Shown here in pieces: positions 1 to 8,330 of a stretch of DNA of 40,929 bases (positions are counted from its first letter, which is position 1; the number at the start of each line of letters is the position of its first letter). The DNA is from Flavicella sp049625305. Lineage in GTDB: Bacteria; Bacteroidota; Bacteroidia; Flavobacteriales; Flavobacteriaceae. The translations under genes were made by a program, and so were the position numbers. The stretch is taken from contig JBMZVD010000010.1 in assembly GCA_049625305.1 (NCBI GenBank), positions 1-40,929 on the forward strand, given 5' to 3'. A model generated the notes under the pieces. The model was not told the DNA's origin, ran no database searches, and saw nothing but the letters and a program-made list of their open reading frames with translations.

Positions 1-1132
1 AGAAAAAGAGATAAAAGCTAAAGAGCAATTAATTGAAAAATTTCGTGCCAAAGCCAACAAAGCATCTATGGCTCAGTCACTCATTAAACAATTGGATAAG
101 GTGGAGCGTATTGAAGTTGATGTTGAAGACAATGCTGTAATGAATGTCAAATTTCCTGTTTCTAAACAACCGGGTAGGATAGTCATTGAAACAGAAGGTC
201 TTTCCAAAAGTTATGGTGAGAAACACGTACTTGACAATGTCAATTTAATGATTGAAAGATCATCAAAAATAGCATTTGTAGGACAAAACGGTCAAGGAAA
301 ATCTACATTGGCAAAAATGATGGTCAATGAAATTGATTATACAGGAAATATCAAATTAGGTCACAATGTTGAGATAGGTTATTTCGCTCAAAATCAAGCA
401 GAGTATTTAGATGGTGAATTAACACTTCTAGAAACCATGGAAAATGCTGCTAACGATAGTAATCGTATGCGAGTTCGAGATATGTTGGGAGCCTTTTTGT
501 TTGGAGGAGATGATGTTGATAAAAAGGTAAAAGTACTATCAGGAGGTGAACGCAATCGACTGGCTATTTGTAAAATGCTTTTGAGTCCTTTCAATGTATT
601 GATTATGGATGAACCAACTAACCACTTAGATATTGCTTCTAAGAACGTTTTAAAAAAGGCGTTACAGCAATTTGGAGGGACACTGATATTAGTTTCTCAC
701 GATAGGGATTTTTTACAAGGTTTGACAAATACAGTTTATGGTTTTAAAGACAAGTTTATAAAAGAATACCTAGGTGACATAGACTATTTCTTAGAGGCGC
801 ATAAAATGGAAAGTTTACGTGAGGCTGAAAAACGTACTAAAATAGTGGAGAAAAAAGTTTCAAAGAAGGAAGATTACCAGTTATCACGCCAACAAACAAA
901 AGAACTCAAACAACTTAAAAATAAATTGAGTAAAATAGAGCGTAACATTGCTAACATTGAAAAAGAAATTATAGCAATGGATGAAGAGTTGGAACAAGCA
1001 TATGAGGCGACCTCTTCAAATCCAGATTTTTTTAAGAAATATCAAGAACGTAAAGATGCATTAGATGCTTTAATGGAAGAATGGTCTGAATTGGATGATC
1101 AAGTAACACAATTTAATTCGCTTTCTCAATAA
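1..1132 (+). CDS. ABC-F family ATPase, 3' part (5' end outside window)
   Basis: The reading frame is open from base 2 up to the first internal ATG at 68, and the residues before it (KEQLIEKFRAKANKA) are a typical basic ABC-F interdomain linker. The gene is therefore cut by the window edge and does not start at 68. What remains is the linker and the second ABC domain: Walker A GQNGQGKST, signature LSGGERNRLAI and Walker B VLIMDEPTNHLD, followed by a charged helical C-terminal region rich in Lys and Glu, probably a coiled coil. There are no membrane segments. ABC-F proteins are soluble ATPases that bind the ribosome near the E site and act in translation or antibiotic protection. Which subgroup this is (Uup-, EttA- or YbiT-like) cannot be settled without the N-terminal half. 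The downstream gene is on the same strand. Confidence 0.93.
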   Translation, partial: EKEIKAKEQLIEKFRAKANKASMAQSLIKQLDKVERIEVDVEDNAVMNVKFPVSKQPGRIVIETEGLSKSYGEKHVLDNVNLMIERSSKIAFVGQNGQGKSTLAKMMVNEIDYTGNIKLGHNVEIGYFAQNQAEYLDGELTLLETMENAANDSNRMRVRDMLGAFLFGGDDVDKKVKVLSGGERNRLAICKMLLSPFNVLIMDEPTNHLDIASKNVLKKALQQFGGTLILVSHDRDFLQGLTNTVYGFKDKFIKEYLGDIDYFLEAHKMESLREAEKRTKIVEKKVSKKEDYQLSRQQTKELKQLKNKLSKIERNIANIEKEIIAMDEELEQAYEATSSNPDFFKKYQERKDALDALMEEWSELDDQVTQFNSLSQ

Positions 1133-1179
1133 ATAATCTGTTTTGTGGAATAAAATAAGTGTACTATACATTGCCTATT

Positions 1180-2118
1180 ATGTTTGAATTTTCTCAAAGT
1201 AACATCATACAGCCTTTACCAGTTTCCTCTGAAACTGCATCTAAAGATATTGAATTATCTATCAAACGAGAAGATTTGATTCACCCTGTAATTTCAGGAA
1301 ATAAATTTAGAAAGCTTTATTACAATATACAAGAAGCCAAGCGTTCAAATAATGACACGCTTTTGACTTTTGGAGGTGCTTATTCCAATCACATACTCGC
1401 AACTGCAGGCGCTGGAGCGCATTATGGGTTGAAAACAGTTGGTGTTATTAGAGGGGATGAATTGGGAGTAAACCTTTCCAAAACACTAGCCAATAATATG
1501 ACATTACAGAGGGCAAATAATTTCGGTATGCAATTTAAGTTTGTTTCGCGAGCTGATTACCAAAATAAAGACTCTGAACAAATTCATAATAAACTCTTGA
1601 ATGAATTTCCTAACGCTTATTTGATTCCTGAAGGAGGAACCAATGATCTAGCAATAAAAGGTTGTAGAGAAATCCTTAGTACGGAGACGGATAATTTCGA
1701 TTATATTTGTGTATCAATGGGCACTGGTGGAACTTTATCAGGTATTGTTCAGCAGGCAAAACCGTACCAAATGGTACTTGGATTTCCAGCATTAAAAGCA
1801 AAGGGCTTTGAAAAATATGTAATTCAAGGAGAAAAATTTAAGGATAATTGGAAACTTATAGATGCATATCATTTCGGAGGGTATGCTAAAATTACTAAAG
1901 AATTAGTTACCTTTATAAATGAATTCAAAGCAAATACAAATATTCCACTAGATCCTGTTTATACAGGAAAAACGATGTTTGGAGTATATGATTTACTCGC
2001 AAACGACTTTTTCCCCGCAAAGTCTAAAATTTTGGTAATTCATACGGGAGGTCTTCAAGGTATATCAGGAATGAATTCAATATTACAAAAAAGAGGATGG
2101 CCACTTATCAACGTGTAA
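1180..2118 (+). CDS. PLP-dependent ACC deaminase / D-cysteine desulfhydrase family protein
   Basis: A 312-residue fold-type II PLP enzyme. SIKREDLIHPVISGNKFRKL carries the expected Schiff-base lysine (in GNKFRKL), followed by TFGGAYSNH, and a phosphate-binding glycine-rich stretch (SMGTGGTLSG) lies in the second half. Members deaminate 1-aminocyclopropane-1-carboxylate or remove sulfide from D-cysteine. The family name alone does not tell which, and a housekeeping role in D-cysteine breakdown is the more common finding for bacteria outside the rhizosphere. A GTG at 1159 would add seven residues (MYYTLPI), but the ATG at 1180 gives the usual family N-terminus and is preferred. The ORF ends 10 nt before the next gene, so the two may be co-transcribed. 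Confidence 0.86.
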   Translation: MFEFSQSNIIQPLPVSSETASKDIELSIKREDLIHPVISGNKFRKLYYNIQEAKRSNNDTLLTFGGAYSNHILATAGAGAHYGLKTVGVIRGDELGVNLSKTLANNMTLQRANNFGMQFKFVSRADYQNKDSEQIHNKLLNEFPNAYLIPEGGTNDLAIKGCREILSTETDNFDYICVSMGTGGTLSGIVQQAKPYQMVLGFPALKAKGFEKYVIQGEKFKDNWKLIDAYHFGGYAKITKELVTFINEFKANTNIPLDPVYTGKTMFGVYDLLANDFFPAKSKILVIHTGGLQGISGMNSILQKRGWPLINV

Positions 2119-2128
2119 ATAAAAAATC

Positions 2129-2968
2129 ATGAATAAATTACTCAGTACTTTAGCAGTAGCAGTGCTACTTGCCAGTTGTGGAAGTAAGAAGAAAGTAACG
2201 CAACGCATACCAGTGCCTGTTTTACCAATTATTACGACTTCAAATAAAGATATTAACAAGGAGATAGAAAAATTAAAAAAGAAATCAGACAAGCTAGATA
2301 GAAAAACGATTGCTTACATCAGTAACTATGCTGAGCAAGCTATTGATGAAATGAAACGATACCATATTCCTGCGAGTATTACTTTAGCTCAAGGAATCCT
2401 GGAATCAGGAAACGGTCTAAGTCAATTGGCTTTGAAGTCTAACAATCACTTTGGGGTGAAATGTCACAAGGGTTGGAAAGGTGATTTTGTACGTCATGAT
2501 GACGATAAAGCTCAAGAGTGTTTCCGAAAGTACGAAAAGGTATCTAGTTCATACAGAGATCATTCCAAATTTCTAGTAAGTCGTTCACGTTATAGTTTTT
2601 TGTTTGACTATAAAAAGACAGATTACAAAGCTTGGGCAAAAGGATTAAAAAAAGCAGGTTATGCAACGGATAAAAAATATCCTGATAAACTCATAAAATT
2701 AATAGAGAACTATGACTTAGATCATTTTGATAAAATAGATCCTGTTAAAAAAAGTGCTAAAAAAGAAAGTGATGTAATTGAAAAACCGATTGTTAAAATT
2801 AAGAAAGTTAATAAAGAAAGACCGAAAAAAAACACTCATAAAGTAAGTAAAGGAGACACTCTATATTCTATTTCAAAAAAGTATAAGACTACCGTTGAGC
2901 AAATAAAAAAATGGAACAAGCTTCGCTCTAATACTATTTCAATTGACCAAGTGTTAATCGTCAACTAA
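2129..2968 (+). CDS. Lipoprotein with glucosaminidase (GH73) and LysM domains
   Basis: A 279-residue predicted lipoprotein with lipobox LLASC and acylated Cys17. After a charged linker, residues about 60-200 form a mannosyl-glycoprotein endo-beta-N-acetylglucosaminidase-like (GH73) domain, with the probable catalytic glutamate E92 in QGILESGNG and the family motif KSNNHFGVKC. A Lys-rich spacer leads to one LysM repeat at about 236-279 (HKVSKGDTLYSISKKYKTT). The protein should cleave or bind peptidoglycan from the outer membrane, in cell separation or wall turnover. It starts 10 nt after the PLP enzyme and is followed at once by a strong terminator. The domain assignment is firm; the biological process is inferred. 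Confidence 0.9.
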   Translation: MNKLLSTLAVAVLLASCGSKKKVTQRIPVPVLPIITTSNKDINKEIEKLKKKSDKLDRKTIAYISNYAEQAIDEMKRYHIPASITLAQGILESGNGLSQLALKSNNHFGVKCHKGWKGDFVRHDDDKAQECFRKYEKVSSSYRDHSKFLVSRSRYSFLFDYKKTDYKAWAKGLKKAGYATDKKYPDKLIKLIENYDLDHFDKIDPVKKSAKKESDVIEKPIVKIKKVNKERPKKNTHKVSKGDTLYSISKKYKTTVEQIKKWNKLRSNTISIDQVLIVN

Positions 2969-2996
2969 AAAAAACCGGCATCAGCCGGTTTTTTTT
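2967..2996. terminator. Bidirectional intrinsic terminator
   Basis: A GC-rich stem CCGGC/GCCGG with loop ATCA is flanked by an A-run on the left and eight Ts on the right, so it can end transcription from both sides. It serves the GH73-LysM gene on the plus strand and the small secreted-protein gene on the minus strand, whose stop codon lies inside its right edge. Confidence 0.92.
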
Positions 2997-3423
2997 AACT
3001 CATTTTTGAAGTTCTTTGTTTGTGATACTTCTTTTTTTTAGATTTCTCTTTCATCATATTTTCAGAAAACATTTCGTATTGTTTGCTGTTTAAGACCTCT
3101 TTTATTTTCTTTTTCATAGCAATTTTAAAATCTAAATGTTGGTTGATTTTAGCGAAGGCCTGCGCTTTATTGGTTTTCTTTTCAGATTTTTCTCTTTCTT
3201 TTAAAGCTTTTCTTTTATGGGTAATCATTTCACTTATAAGTGGTAGCATCTCCTTTTGTTGGGATGATGTCAAATCCAATGTCAGTGTCATTTTTTTCAA
3301 GCGAATAGTAGTTTCCTCTTGAAGTGAAAATTCAAAAGAAGCTTTTGATTTAGGACTTTTTTGTGCTTTTATATTTTGCAAACTACAAATACAAACAATT
3401 AAAAGGATACTTAGGTTTCTCAT
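2995..3423 (-). CDS. Small secreted protein, Spy/CpxP-like
   Basis: 142 residues with a clear signal peptide (cleavage expected near KAQ, residue 20/21) and a mature part that is strongly basic and helical. The stretch LDLTSSQQKEMLPL at about 50-62 contains an LTxxQ-type motif like that of Spy/CpxP periplasmic chaperones, and a second helix ends in VLNSKQYEMF, which also fits that fold. Bacteroidota carry many divergent members. A role in envelope stress or as a periplasmic chaperone is a family-level inference. A possible promoter with one mismatch (CATCTTTG) lies at 3459-3466 on the minus strand. The gene is convergent with the GH73 gene and shares its terminator. Confidence 0.72.
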   Translation of the reverse strand: MRNLSILLIVCICSLQNIKAQKSPKSKASFEFSLQEETTIRLKKMTLTLDLTSSQQKEMLPLISEMITHKRKALKEREKSEKKTNKAQAFAKINQHLDFKIAMKKKIKEVLNSKQYEMFSENMMKEKSKKKKYHKQRTSKMS

Positions 3424-3494
3424 ATTATAATTTTTAAGATTCCATTGTAAGACCTATGCAAAGATGAAAGGTTTAATCCTATTTCATAAAACGT

Positions 3495-6065
3495 TTAAAA
3501 TAATTTTTTAAAAAGTTTTTTAGCTTCCTTTTCTAATTTTTTCTTTGGTGTTGAATTTTCCCCTTTCTTTTTTTTGCCAGTTACTTTGTCAAGGATGCTG
3601 TTGATAACTTTATCTTTCTGACTGGCAACTACTTGAGAGGAAAGTTTACTGACAGCAGTTTTGAAGTCAGGTTTTACACTTGGGTTATCCATACCACCGT
3701 CAATCTTTATAGTTAGTGGGATTATAATTTTCTCTTTTTCTGATTCAGACATACCAAGCATTAGTTTTTCGGCATTTTTTCCAAGATAGGTAGCAGGTAC
3801 TTCCGCATTTAAAGAGTAATTCATTATATTTTCAAAACTATGAGAACCACCTAATTCAATTGGGATGTTTTCATAAGTCGCAACTTTGAAAGGTTTAAAG
3901 ATTACCTTGCTATTTTCAATGGTTAAAAATGCCTTTATTTTATCCATGTTGACTTTGGACAAGTCTATAAATGCAACATTACTATCAAGTTTTGCTAATG
4001 TTTCGGATTTATCTGTGTCGATTTCGGTCACTTCTAAGTCAGCAACAGCCTTACCATTGATATTATCCGTATCTGGAAATAAGTCTTTGTCTAGGTTTCC
4101 TTTCATTTTAAACGAAGATGACATTGTACCACTAACAGCATTAGCAAATGGTGCAATGGTTGAAAATAATTCCAACGAATTGAAAGCATTTGCAATTTTA
4201 ATATTTTCAAAGTTCATGTTCATGTCAAAAATACTTGGAGTAACTGCTGTATTAACAGTCCCTTCCATATTTATATTTCCATCAAAAATACTTGCCTTTG
4301 TTTTTTCAAAAATTGCTGTTTGATTTTTGATTTTTAAGGCACCTGTAAGGTTTTTCAATTCCAAATTATCATAAGATACACTTGCTGCATTTACGTGCGT
4401 TGTAATGTCTATTTTGGCAGGTATACGCAATTGCTCAAGAGCCATAGTGTCACTTTTAATTTCAGTCTTTTCGTTTGTTAAGGTGTCTGAACTACTACTT
4501 AAAAAATCTGAGGTAACAAAAGAGTTTGATCGCATGTCAAATTTTCCTTTTAAATCTTCATTTGCAAACACAAATTCTAGAAAGTTACTAAGTGTTCCTG
4601 TCATTGATAAGTCACTTTTATGAGTTTTAAGATCTAATGTTTTTACTGTTACGGATTCCGTTGAAAAATCCATTTGCGCAGTTTCTATTTCAATAGGATG
4701 GGGGAATATTTCTGTTTCAAGGTGAAACTGTTGCAATGTTGCACTTCCCTTGCTATACATTCCTTTGTAATTGTGTTTTTCTATATCCTTTTGTGTAAAT
4801 GCCATTTCCAAAAAGACATCCAAAACACCTTTTAATTCATAATCTAATGGGATTGGATATGCATCTTTCAAATTTTCTAAATTTACCTTACCTTCAAATT
4901 TAGCATTCACTGCAGGGTTGGTTGTTGGTTTTGAAATATTTGTACTTGCTTTAAATATGTCTTTGTCTATTTGAAATTCAAAATTGTTAACGGCAATTTG
5001 TGTGTCGTCAATTTGACCTGTTTTATTTTGTATTTTAGTGTCTATTGTGATGTGATCTATAGCTTTCGGTAGATCTGGATATTTAAAATATGCATCTTCA
5101 GTATGAACATAAAAACCAAATGTTGGTATTTGATTTTCACTGTATATGCCTTTTATATTTCCTCTAAAATCCAAACTGCCTTTTGCTTCTACAGCATCAA
5201 AGTTAGAGGCATATGCCCCTGGTATTAAAGAGAGCAAACTTTTGAATTTGGATTGTTCTACATCAAAGTTAAGGTCAATATCAAAACCATCCTTAATAGG
5301 TTGCACAAAGCCTTCAAAAAATAATTTGATGTCATTTAGGTTTGCATGATTTTCTTGAAGAACAATTTTTTGTGTATCTAAGTTCATATTCAAAGTTGCC
5401 AACCAGTCAAATGATACCTTGTTTAAGTAACGTATTCCATCATAACTTAATGAAATTTCTTTTATATCCGTACGAGTATCCAATAGAACGTCAGAATTAT
5501 TTAGTACTGCATTACCACCATGGTTTAAATTAATTATTTGTGCATCTATGTTCCCTAAATAGTCAGTGTATTTAAGGTTGAAATTATTTAGCTTGTACTT
5601 TTCTATTTCAAAATAGAAATTACTACTATTATTTTGAACATTCTCTGTTTCTTCAGATTCGTTGGTTGGAGTTTTATTTAAAATATCATAATTTGAAATT
5701 CCTTCTCTATTTATTTTAATAGTAGTTTGAACATCATCTATGTCAATTGATTTTATGTGGTACTTCCCTGATATAAGATCGGAAACAGAGGATGTAAGGT
5801 GAATTTTTCCTGCGAATAATAAAGTGTCATTTTCAAATGGTACTTTGTTCACAATACTAAAATTATCAACATTGACAGAGAGATTTGGAAAGTTTTCAAA
5901 CAAGCTGATTGCTACACTTTCAAAATCAATTTTAGCATTGACATTTTTGTTAATTTCCACTTCAATGCTGTTACTAATTTGTTTTTTGAATAGAATTGGT
6001 ATTGTAATTAGTAAACCGAGAAAAAGTACTAGAATGATTCCAATTAATTTTAAAGTCTTCTGCAT
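3495..6065 (-). CDS. AsmA-like family protein
   Basis: An 856-residue protein with one N-terminal transmembrane helix (LIGIILVLFLGLLITIPIL) followed by a long beta-rich region of repeating short strands, the layout of AsmA/YhdP-type bridge proteins, and a Lys-rich C-terminus. Family members are thought to carry lipid across the periplasm or to influence outer-membrane assembly. An ATG at 6092 would add nine residues, but the -7 box at 6094-6101 (minus strand) puts the transcript start at or below it, so the ATG at 6065 (MQKTLKLIG) is chosen. The gene is single, with a terminator of another unit immediately upstream. The membership is convincing by architecture; the substrate is unknown. Confidence 0.85.
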   Translation of the reverse strand: MQKTLKLIGIILVLFLGLLITIPILFKKQISNSIEVEINKNVNAKIDFESVAISLFENFPNLSVNVDNFSIVNKVPFENDTLLFAGKIHLTSSVSDLISGKYHIKSIDIDDVQTTIKINREGISNYDILNKTPTNESEETENVQNNSSNFYFEIEKYKLNNFNLKYTDYLGNIDAQIINLNHGGNAVLNNSDVLLDTRTDIKEISLSYDGIRYLNKVSFDWLATLNMNLDTQKIVLQENHANLNDIKLFFEGFVQPIKDGFDIDLNFDVEQSKFKSLLSLIPGAYASNFDAVEAKGSLDFRGNIKGIYSENQIPTFGFYVHTEDAYFKYPDLPKAIDHITIDTKIQNKTGQIDDTQIAVNNFEFQIDKDIFKASTNISKPTTNPAVNAKFEGKVNLENLKDAYPIPLDYELKGVLDVFLEMAFTQKDIEKHNYKGMYSKGSATLQQFHLETEIFPHPIEIETAQMDFSTESVTVKTLDLKTHKSDLSMTGTLSNFLEFVFANEDLKGKFDMRSNSFVTSDFLSSSSDTLTNEKTEIKSDTMALEQLRIPAKIDITTHVNAASVSYDNLELKNLTGALKIKNQTAIFEKTKASIFDGNINMEGTVNTAVTPSIFDMNMNFENIKIANAFNSLELFSTIAPFANAVSGTMSSSFKMKGNLDKDLFPDTDNINGKAVADLEVTEIDTDKSETLAKLDSNVAFIDLSKVNMDKIKAFLTIENSKVIFKPFKVATYENIPIELGGSHSFENIMNYSLNAEVPATYLGKNAEKLMLGMSESEKEKIIIPLTIKIDGGMDNPSVKPDFKTAVSKLSSQVVASQKDKVINSILDKVTGKKKKGENSTPKKKLEKEAKKLFKKLF

Positions 6066-6093
6066 AATTTGAATTTTATTATAAAAATACAAC

Positions 6094-6101
6094 CAAATTT
6101 A
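6094..6101 (-). promoter_or_regulatory. -7 element (TAAATTTG) of the AsmA-like gene
   Basis: TAAATTTG on the minus strand fits TAnnTTTG and lies 28 nt before the ATG at 6065. No TTG is visible at the expected -33 distance. Confidence 0.5.
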
Positions 6102-6122
6102 CAAATTGATAGTAGAAGTATT

Positions 6123-6154
6123 AAAAAAAAACCCACTCTAAAGGATAGAGTGGG
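6123..6154 (-). terminator. Intrinsic terminator with no coding gene directly upstream
   Basis: On the minus strand a nine-pair stem (CCCACTCTA/TAGAGTGGG) is followed by nine Ts. The nearest upstream gene in this direction, lysS, already has its own terminator at 6458-6497, so this one must close a separate transcript arising between about 6160 and 6457. Confidence 0.85.
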
Positions 6155-6199
6155 AAAATTGCTATGAAAAAGAAATTGGTGCTTGACACCAATCTGTTA

Positions 6200-6207
6200 C
6201 AAAGATA
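6200..6207 (-). promoter_or_regulatory. -7 element (TATCTTTG) possibly driving a small RNA
   Basis: An exact TAnnTTTG match on the minus strand, about 45 nt upstream of the terminator hairpin. There is no TTG at the -33 position, and the bases also take part in an inverted repeat, so the match may be structural rather than a promoter. Confidence 0.35.
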
Positions 6208-6290
6208 GTGTAATAAGAGTCTTATTTTTCTTATCATATGTTTATAAGTATGCTTGCTTGAGATATTTTACACTATGTTATCGTTAAGCA

Positions 6291-6457
6291 GTTAATATTA
6301 ATAGATAAGCAGTAAAATAAATAGATAATAATAAGTTTAATGTTTTTTTTTAGTTTTTTTTTTTGATTTGATATTGTTAAAATTTGTCTGTTTGATCCTT
6401 CTTTATTTTTTCAAAGCAAAGTGTGTGTTTATTTATAATTTAATTAATAAAAAAATA
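6291..6457. other. AT-rich intergenic stretch, no gene seen
   Basis: Between the RNA candidate and the lysS terminator there are long runs of T and A (for example around 6343-6362) and no plausible ORF or clear promoter on either strand. It may hold the upstream promoter of the RNA candidate, but none can be pointed to. Confidence 0.5.
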
Positions 6458-6497
6458 AACCCCCAAAAATGCCTGATGGCTTTTTTTGGGGTTTTTT
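6458..6497. terminator. Terminator after lysS
   Basis: A long stem made of AACCCC..GGGGTT, an A/T stretch and GCC/GGC around loop TGAT, with T-rich tails on both sides. On the minus strand it follows the lysS stop codon by about 15 nt. Confidence 0.88.
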
Positions 6498-6512
6498 ATG
6501 ATTTTTAAAAAA

Positions 6513-8216
6513 TTACTCAACCAAAGTAACAAAGAGATTTTCTTCCTCTTTAAATACTTTTACAATGTTATTTTTACTTAAATTTTTAAGTGATTTATCC
6601 CATTTTTTATTACTCAAACCTAATTGGTCCTTAAGTTGATTTAAAAGTATTTTATCAGTTTTTTCAAGAGTTGAAACTATACTTTTTTCTTCAGTATTTA
6701 ACTCTATTTGAGGTGCTTTTTTTTCGGGTCTCATTTGAGGAAAAAACAACACTTCTTGTATAGAGCTATTATTAGTCATTAACATTACCAATCGATCGAT
6801 ACCAATACCAATTCCAGATGTAGGAGGCATTCCATATTCAAGTGATCTAATAAAATCTTGATCGATAAACATCGCCTCATCATCTCCTTTTTCAGAAAGC
6901 TTTAATTGTTCTTCAAATCTTTCTTTTTGGTCGATTGGGTCGTTAAGTTCAGAGTAGGCATTTGCCAATTCTTTTCCGTTGACCATCAATTCAAATCTCT
7001 CAGTAAGATCTTTGTTTTCCCTATGTTCTTTTGTTAACGGACTCATTTCCTTAGGATAGTCAGTGATAAAAGTAGGTTGTACATAATGGTGTTCACATCT
7101 TTCTCCAAACAGTTCATCGATGAGTTTACCAACTCCCATACTATCATCAACAGGGATGTCAACTTTTCTGCATACTTCTCTTAATTCTTCCTCATTCATA
7201 CCTGCTACATCATAACCTGTATGAATCTTTATCGCTTCTAAAATAGGAACTCTTGGATAAGGAGCTTTAAAATCAATTGTATTTTCACCTACGGTAACTT
7301 TAGAGCTCCCGTTAGAATCAATAGCTACTTTTTCAAGTAATTTTTCGGTCATGTCCATCATCCAATTGTAATCTTTGTAGGCTACATATAATTCCATCAC
7401 AGTAAATTCAGGATTATGAGTTCTGTCCATACCTTCATTACGGAAATCTTTAGCAAATTCATAAACGGCATCAAATCCACCGACAATCAATCTCTTCAAA
7501 TACAATTCATTTGCAATTCTTAGATAGAGAGGAATGTCTAAGGCATTGTGGTGCGTCATAAAAGGACGCGCTGATGCACCCCCAGGTATTGGTTGTAATA
7601 CAGGAGTCTCAACCTCTAAATAGTTACGGTCGTTAAAAAACTGCCTTATCGAATTCGTTATTTTTGTTCTTTTTAAGAATGTTTCCTTAACGTGATCATT
7701 TACAATCAAGTCAACATAACGCTGTCTGTATCTCAATTCTGGATCGCTAAATGCATCGTATACTTTTCCATCAGCATCTGTTTTTACAACCGGTAAAGGT
7801 CTTAGTGACTTGGAAAGTAAAATCAATTCTTTGACATTTACAGAAGCTTCCCCAACTTTTGTTTTAAATACATCTCCCTTGATACCAACTATATCACCAA
7901 TATCTAGTAGCTTCTTAAAGACATCGTTGTACATCATTTTATCATCACCTGGAGCAATTTCATCTCTGTTAACATACAACTGCATACGTCCAGTACTGTC
8001 TTTGATTTCAGCGAAAGATGCTTTTCCCATAAGTCTTCTTGACATCATTCTTCCAGAAATAATAACATCCTTTCCTTCAAAGCTGTCAAATTCTTCAACC
8101 AACTGTTTGACAGTTGCTGTTGTTTTAAATTCTTCAGCAGGATATGGATTGATACCTAAATCTCGTAATTTTTGAAGCGATTCTCTTCTTACAATTTCTT
8201 GTTCTGATAATTGCAT
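6513..8216 (-). CDS. lysS: Lysyl-tRNA synthetase (class II)
   Basis: 567 residues. The N-terminal OB-fold anticodon-binding domain (about 60-150) precedes a class II catalytic core with motif 2 (FRNEGMDRTHNPEFT) and motif 3 (GIGIGIDRLVMLMTN). The enzyme charges tRNA-Lys in the cytoplasm. The usual bacterial enzyme ends shortly after the FPQMRPEK-like sequence; here about 68 further residues follow, predicted helical and ending in two short strands (NIVKVFKEEENLFVTLV), resembling a winged-helix domain. Such an extension is, from memory, common in Bacteroidota. The start ATG sits 36 nt below a good -7 box. The gene appears monocistronic. Confidence 0.98.
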   Translation of the reverse strand: MQLSEQEIVRRESLQKLRDLGINPYPAEEFKTTATVKQLVEEFDSFEGKDVIISGRMMSRRLMGKASFAEIKDSTGRMQLYVNRDEIAPGDDKMMYNDVFKKLLDIGDIVGIKGDVFKTKVGEASVNVKELILLSKSLRPLPVVKTDADGKVYDAFSDPELRYRQRYVDLIVNDHVKETFLKRTKITNSIRQFFNDRNYLEVETPVLQPIPGGASARPFMTHHNALDIPLYLRIANELYLKRLIVGGFDAVYEFAKDFRNEGMDRTHNPEFTVMELYVAYKDYNWMMDMTEKLLEKVAIDSNGSSKVTVGENTIDFKAPYPRVPILEAIKIHTGYDVAGMNEEELREVCRKVDIPVDDSMGVGKLIDELFGERCEHHYVQPTFITDYPKEMSPLTKEHRENKDLTERFELMVNGKELANAYSELNDPIDQKERFEEQLKLSEKGDDEAMFIDQDFIRSLEYGMPPTSGIGIGIDRLVMLMTNNSSIQEVLFFPQMRPEKKAPQIELNTEEKSIVSTLEKTDKILLNQLKDQLGLSNKKWDKSLKNLSKNNIVKVFKEEENLFVTLVE

Positions 8217-8251
8217 GGGACTTTATGATTTAATGAGGATTATACAACGCG

Positions 8252-8259
8252 CAAAGATA
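8252..8259 (-). promoter_or_regulatory. -7 element (TATCTTTG) of lysS
   Basis: An exact TAnnTTTG on the minus strand, followed by GCGCG and the lysS ATG 36 nt away. The -33 element is not evident. It is divergent from another -7 box at 8323-8330. Confidence 0.65.
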
Positions 8260-8322
8260 CTTAATGAATTTGTAGCCCTAAAATAAAATTGTAAATATTT
8301 ACAGCTTTACAAAAAGTTAATG

Positions 8323-8330
8323 TATATTTG
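8323..8330 (+). promoter_or_regulatory. -7 element (TATATTTG) of a candidate small RNA
   Basis: An exact TAnnTTTG on the plus strand, 63 nt from the divergent lysS box. The next plus-strand coding gene starts only at 9026, beyond a terminator at 8401-8431, so this promoter would make a short untranslated transcript. A palindrome (CTTGTTGT/ACAACAAG) begins right after the box, over the expected start site. The -33 element is weak. Confidence 0.55.

Larger units (their letters stand above)
6123..6290 (-). ncRNA. Candidate structured small RNA between lysS and the AsmA-like gene
   Basis: Three things are visible: the terminator at 6123-6154; an adjacent perfect hairpin ATTGGTG/CACCAAT (6175-6181 with 6187-6193, five-base loop); and further out a nine-pair inverted repeat (6205-6213 with 6268-6276) enclosing a smaller one, AATAAGA/TCTTATT (6212-6218 with 6220-6226). 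Two transcripts are possible: a short one of roughly 75 nt from a -7 box at 6200-6207, or a longer one of about 165 nt that includes the outer stem. No ORF of note exists on this strand. I do not recognise the RNA. Covariance searches with flavobacterial families such as 6S-Flavo and Flavo-1 would be the direct test. The upstream boundary is uncertain. Confidence 0.45.

Noticed and set aside
6164..6208. Plus-strand 14-codon ORF (MKKKLVLDTNLLQR) between the AsmA-like gene and lysS
   Set aside because: It lies over the hairpin and terminator of the minus-strand RNA candidate and has no promoter, no following gene and no terminator on its own strand.
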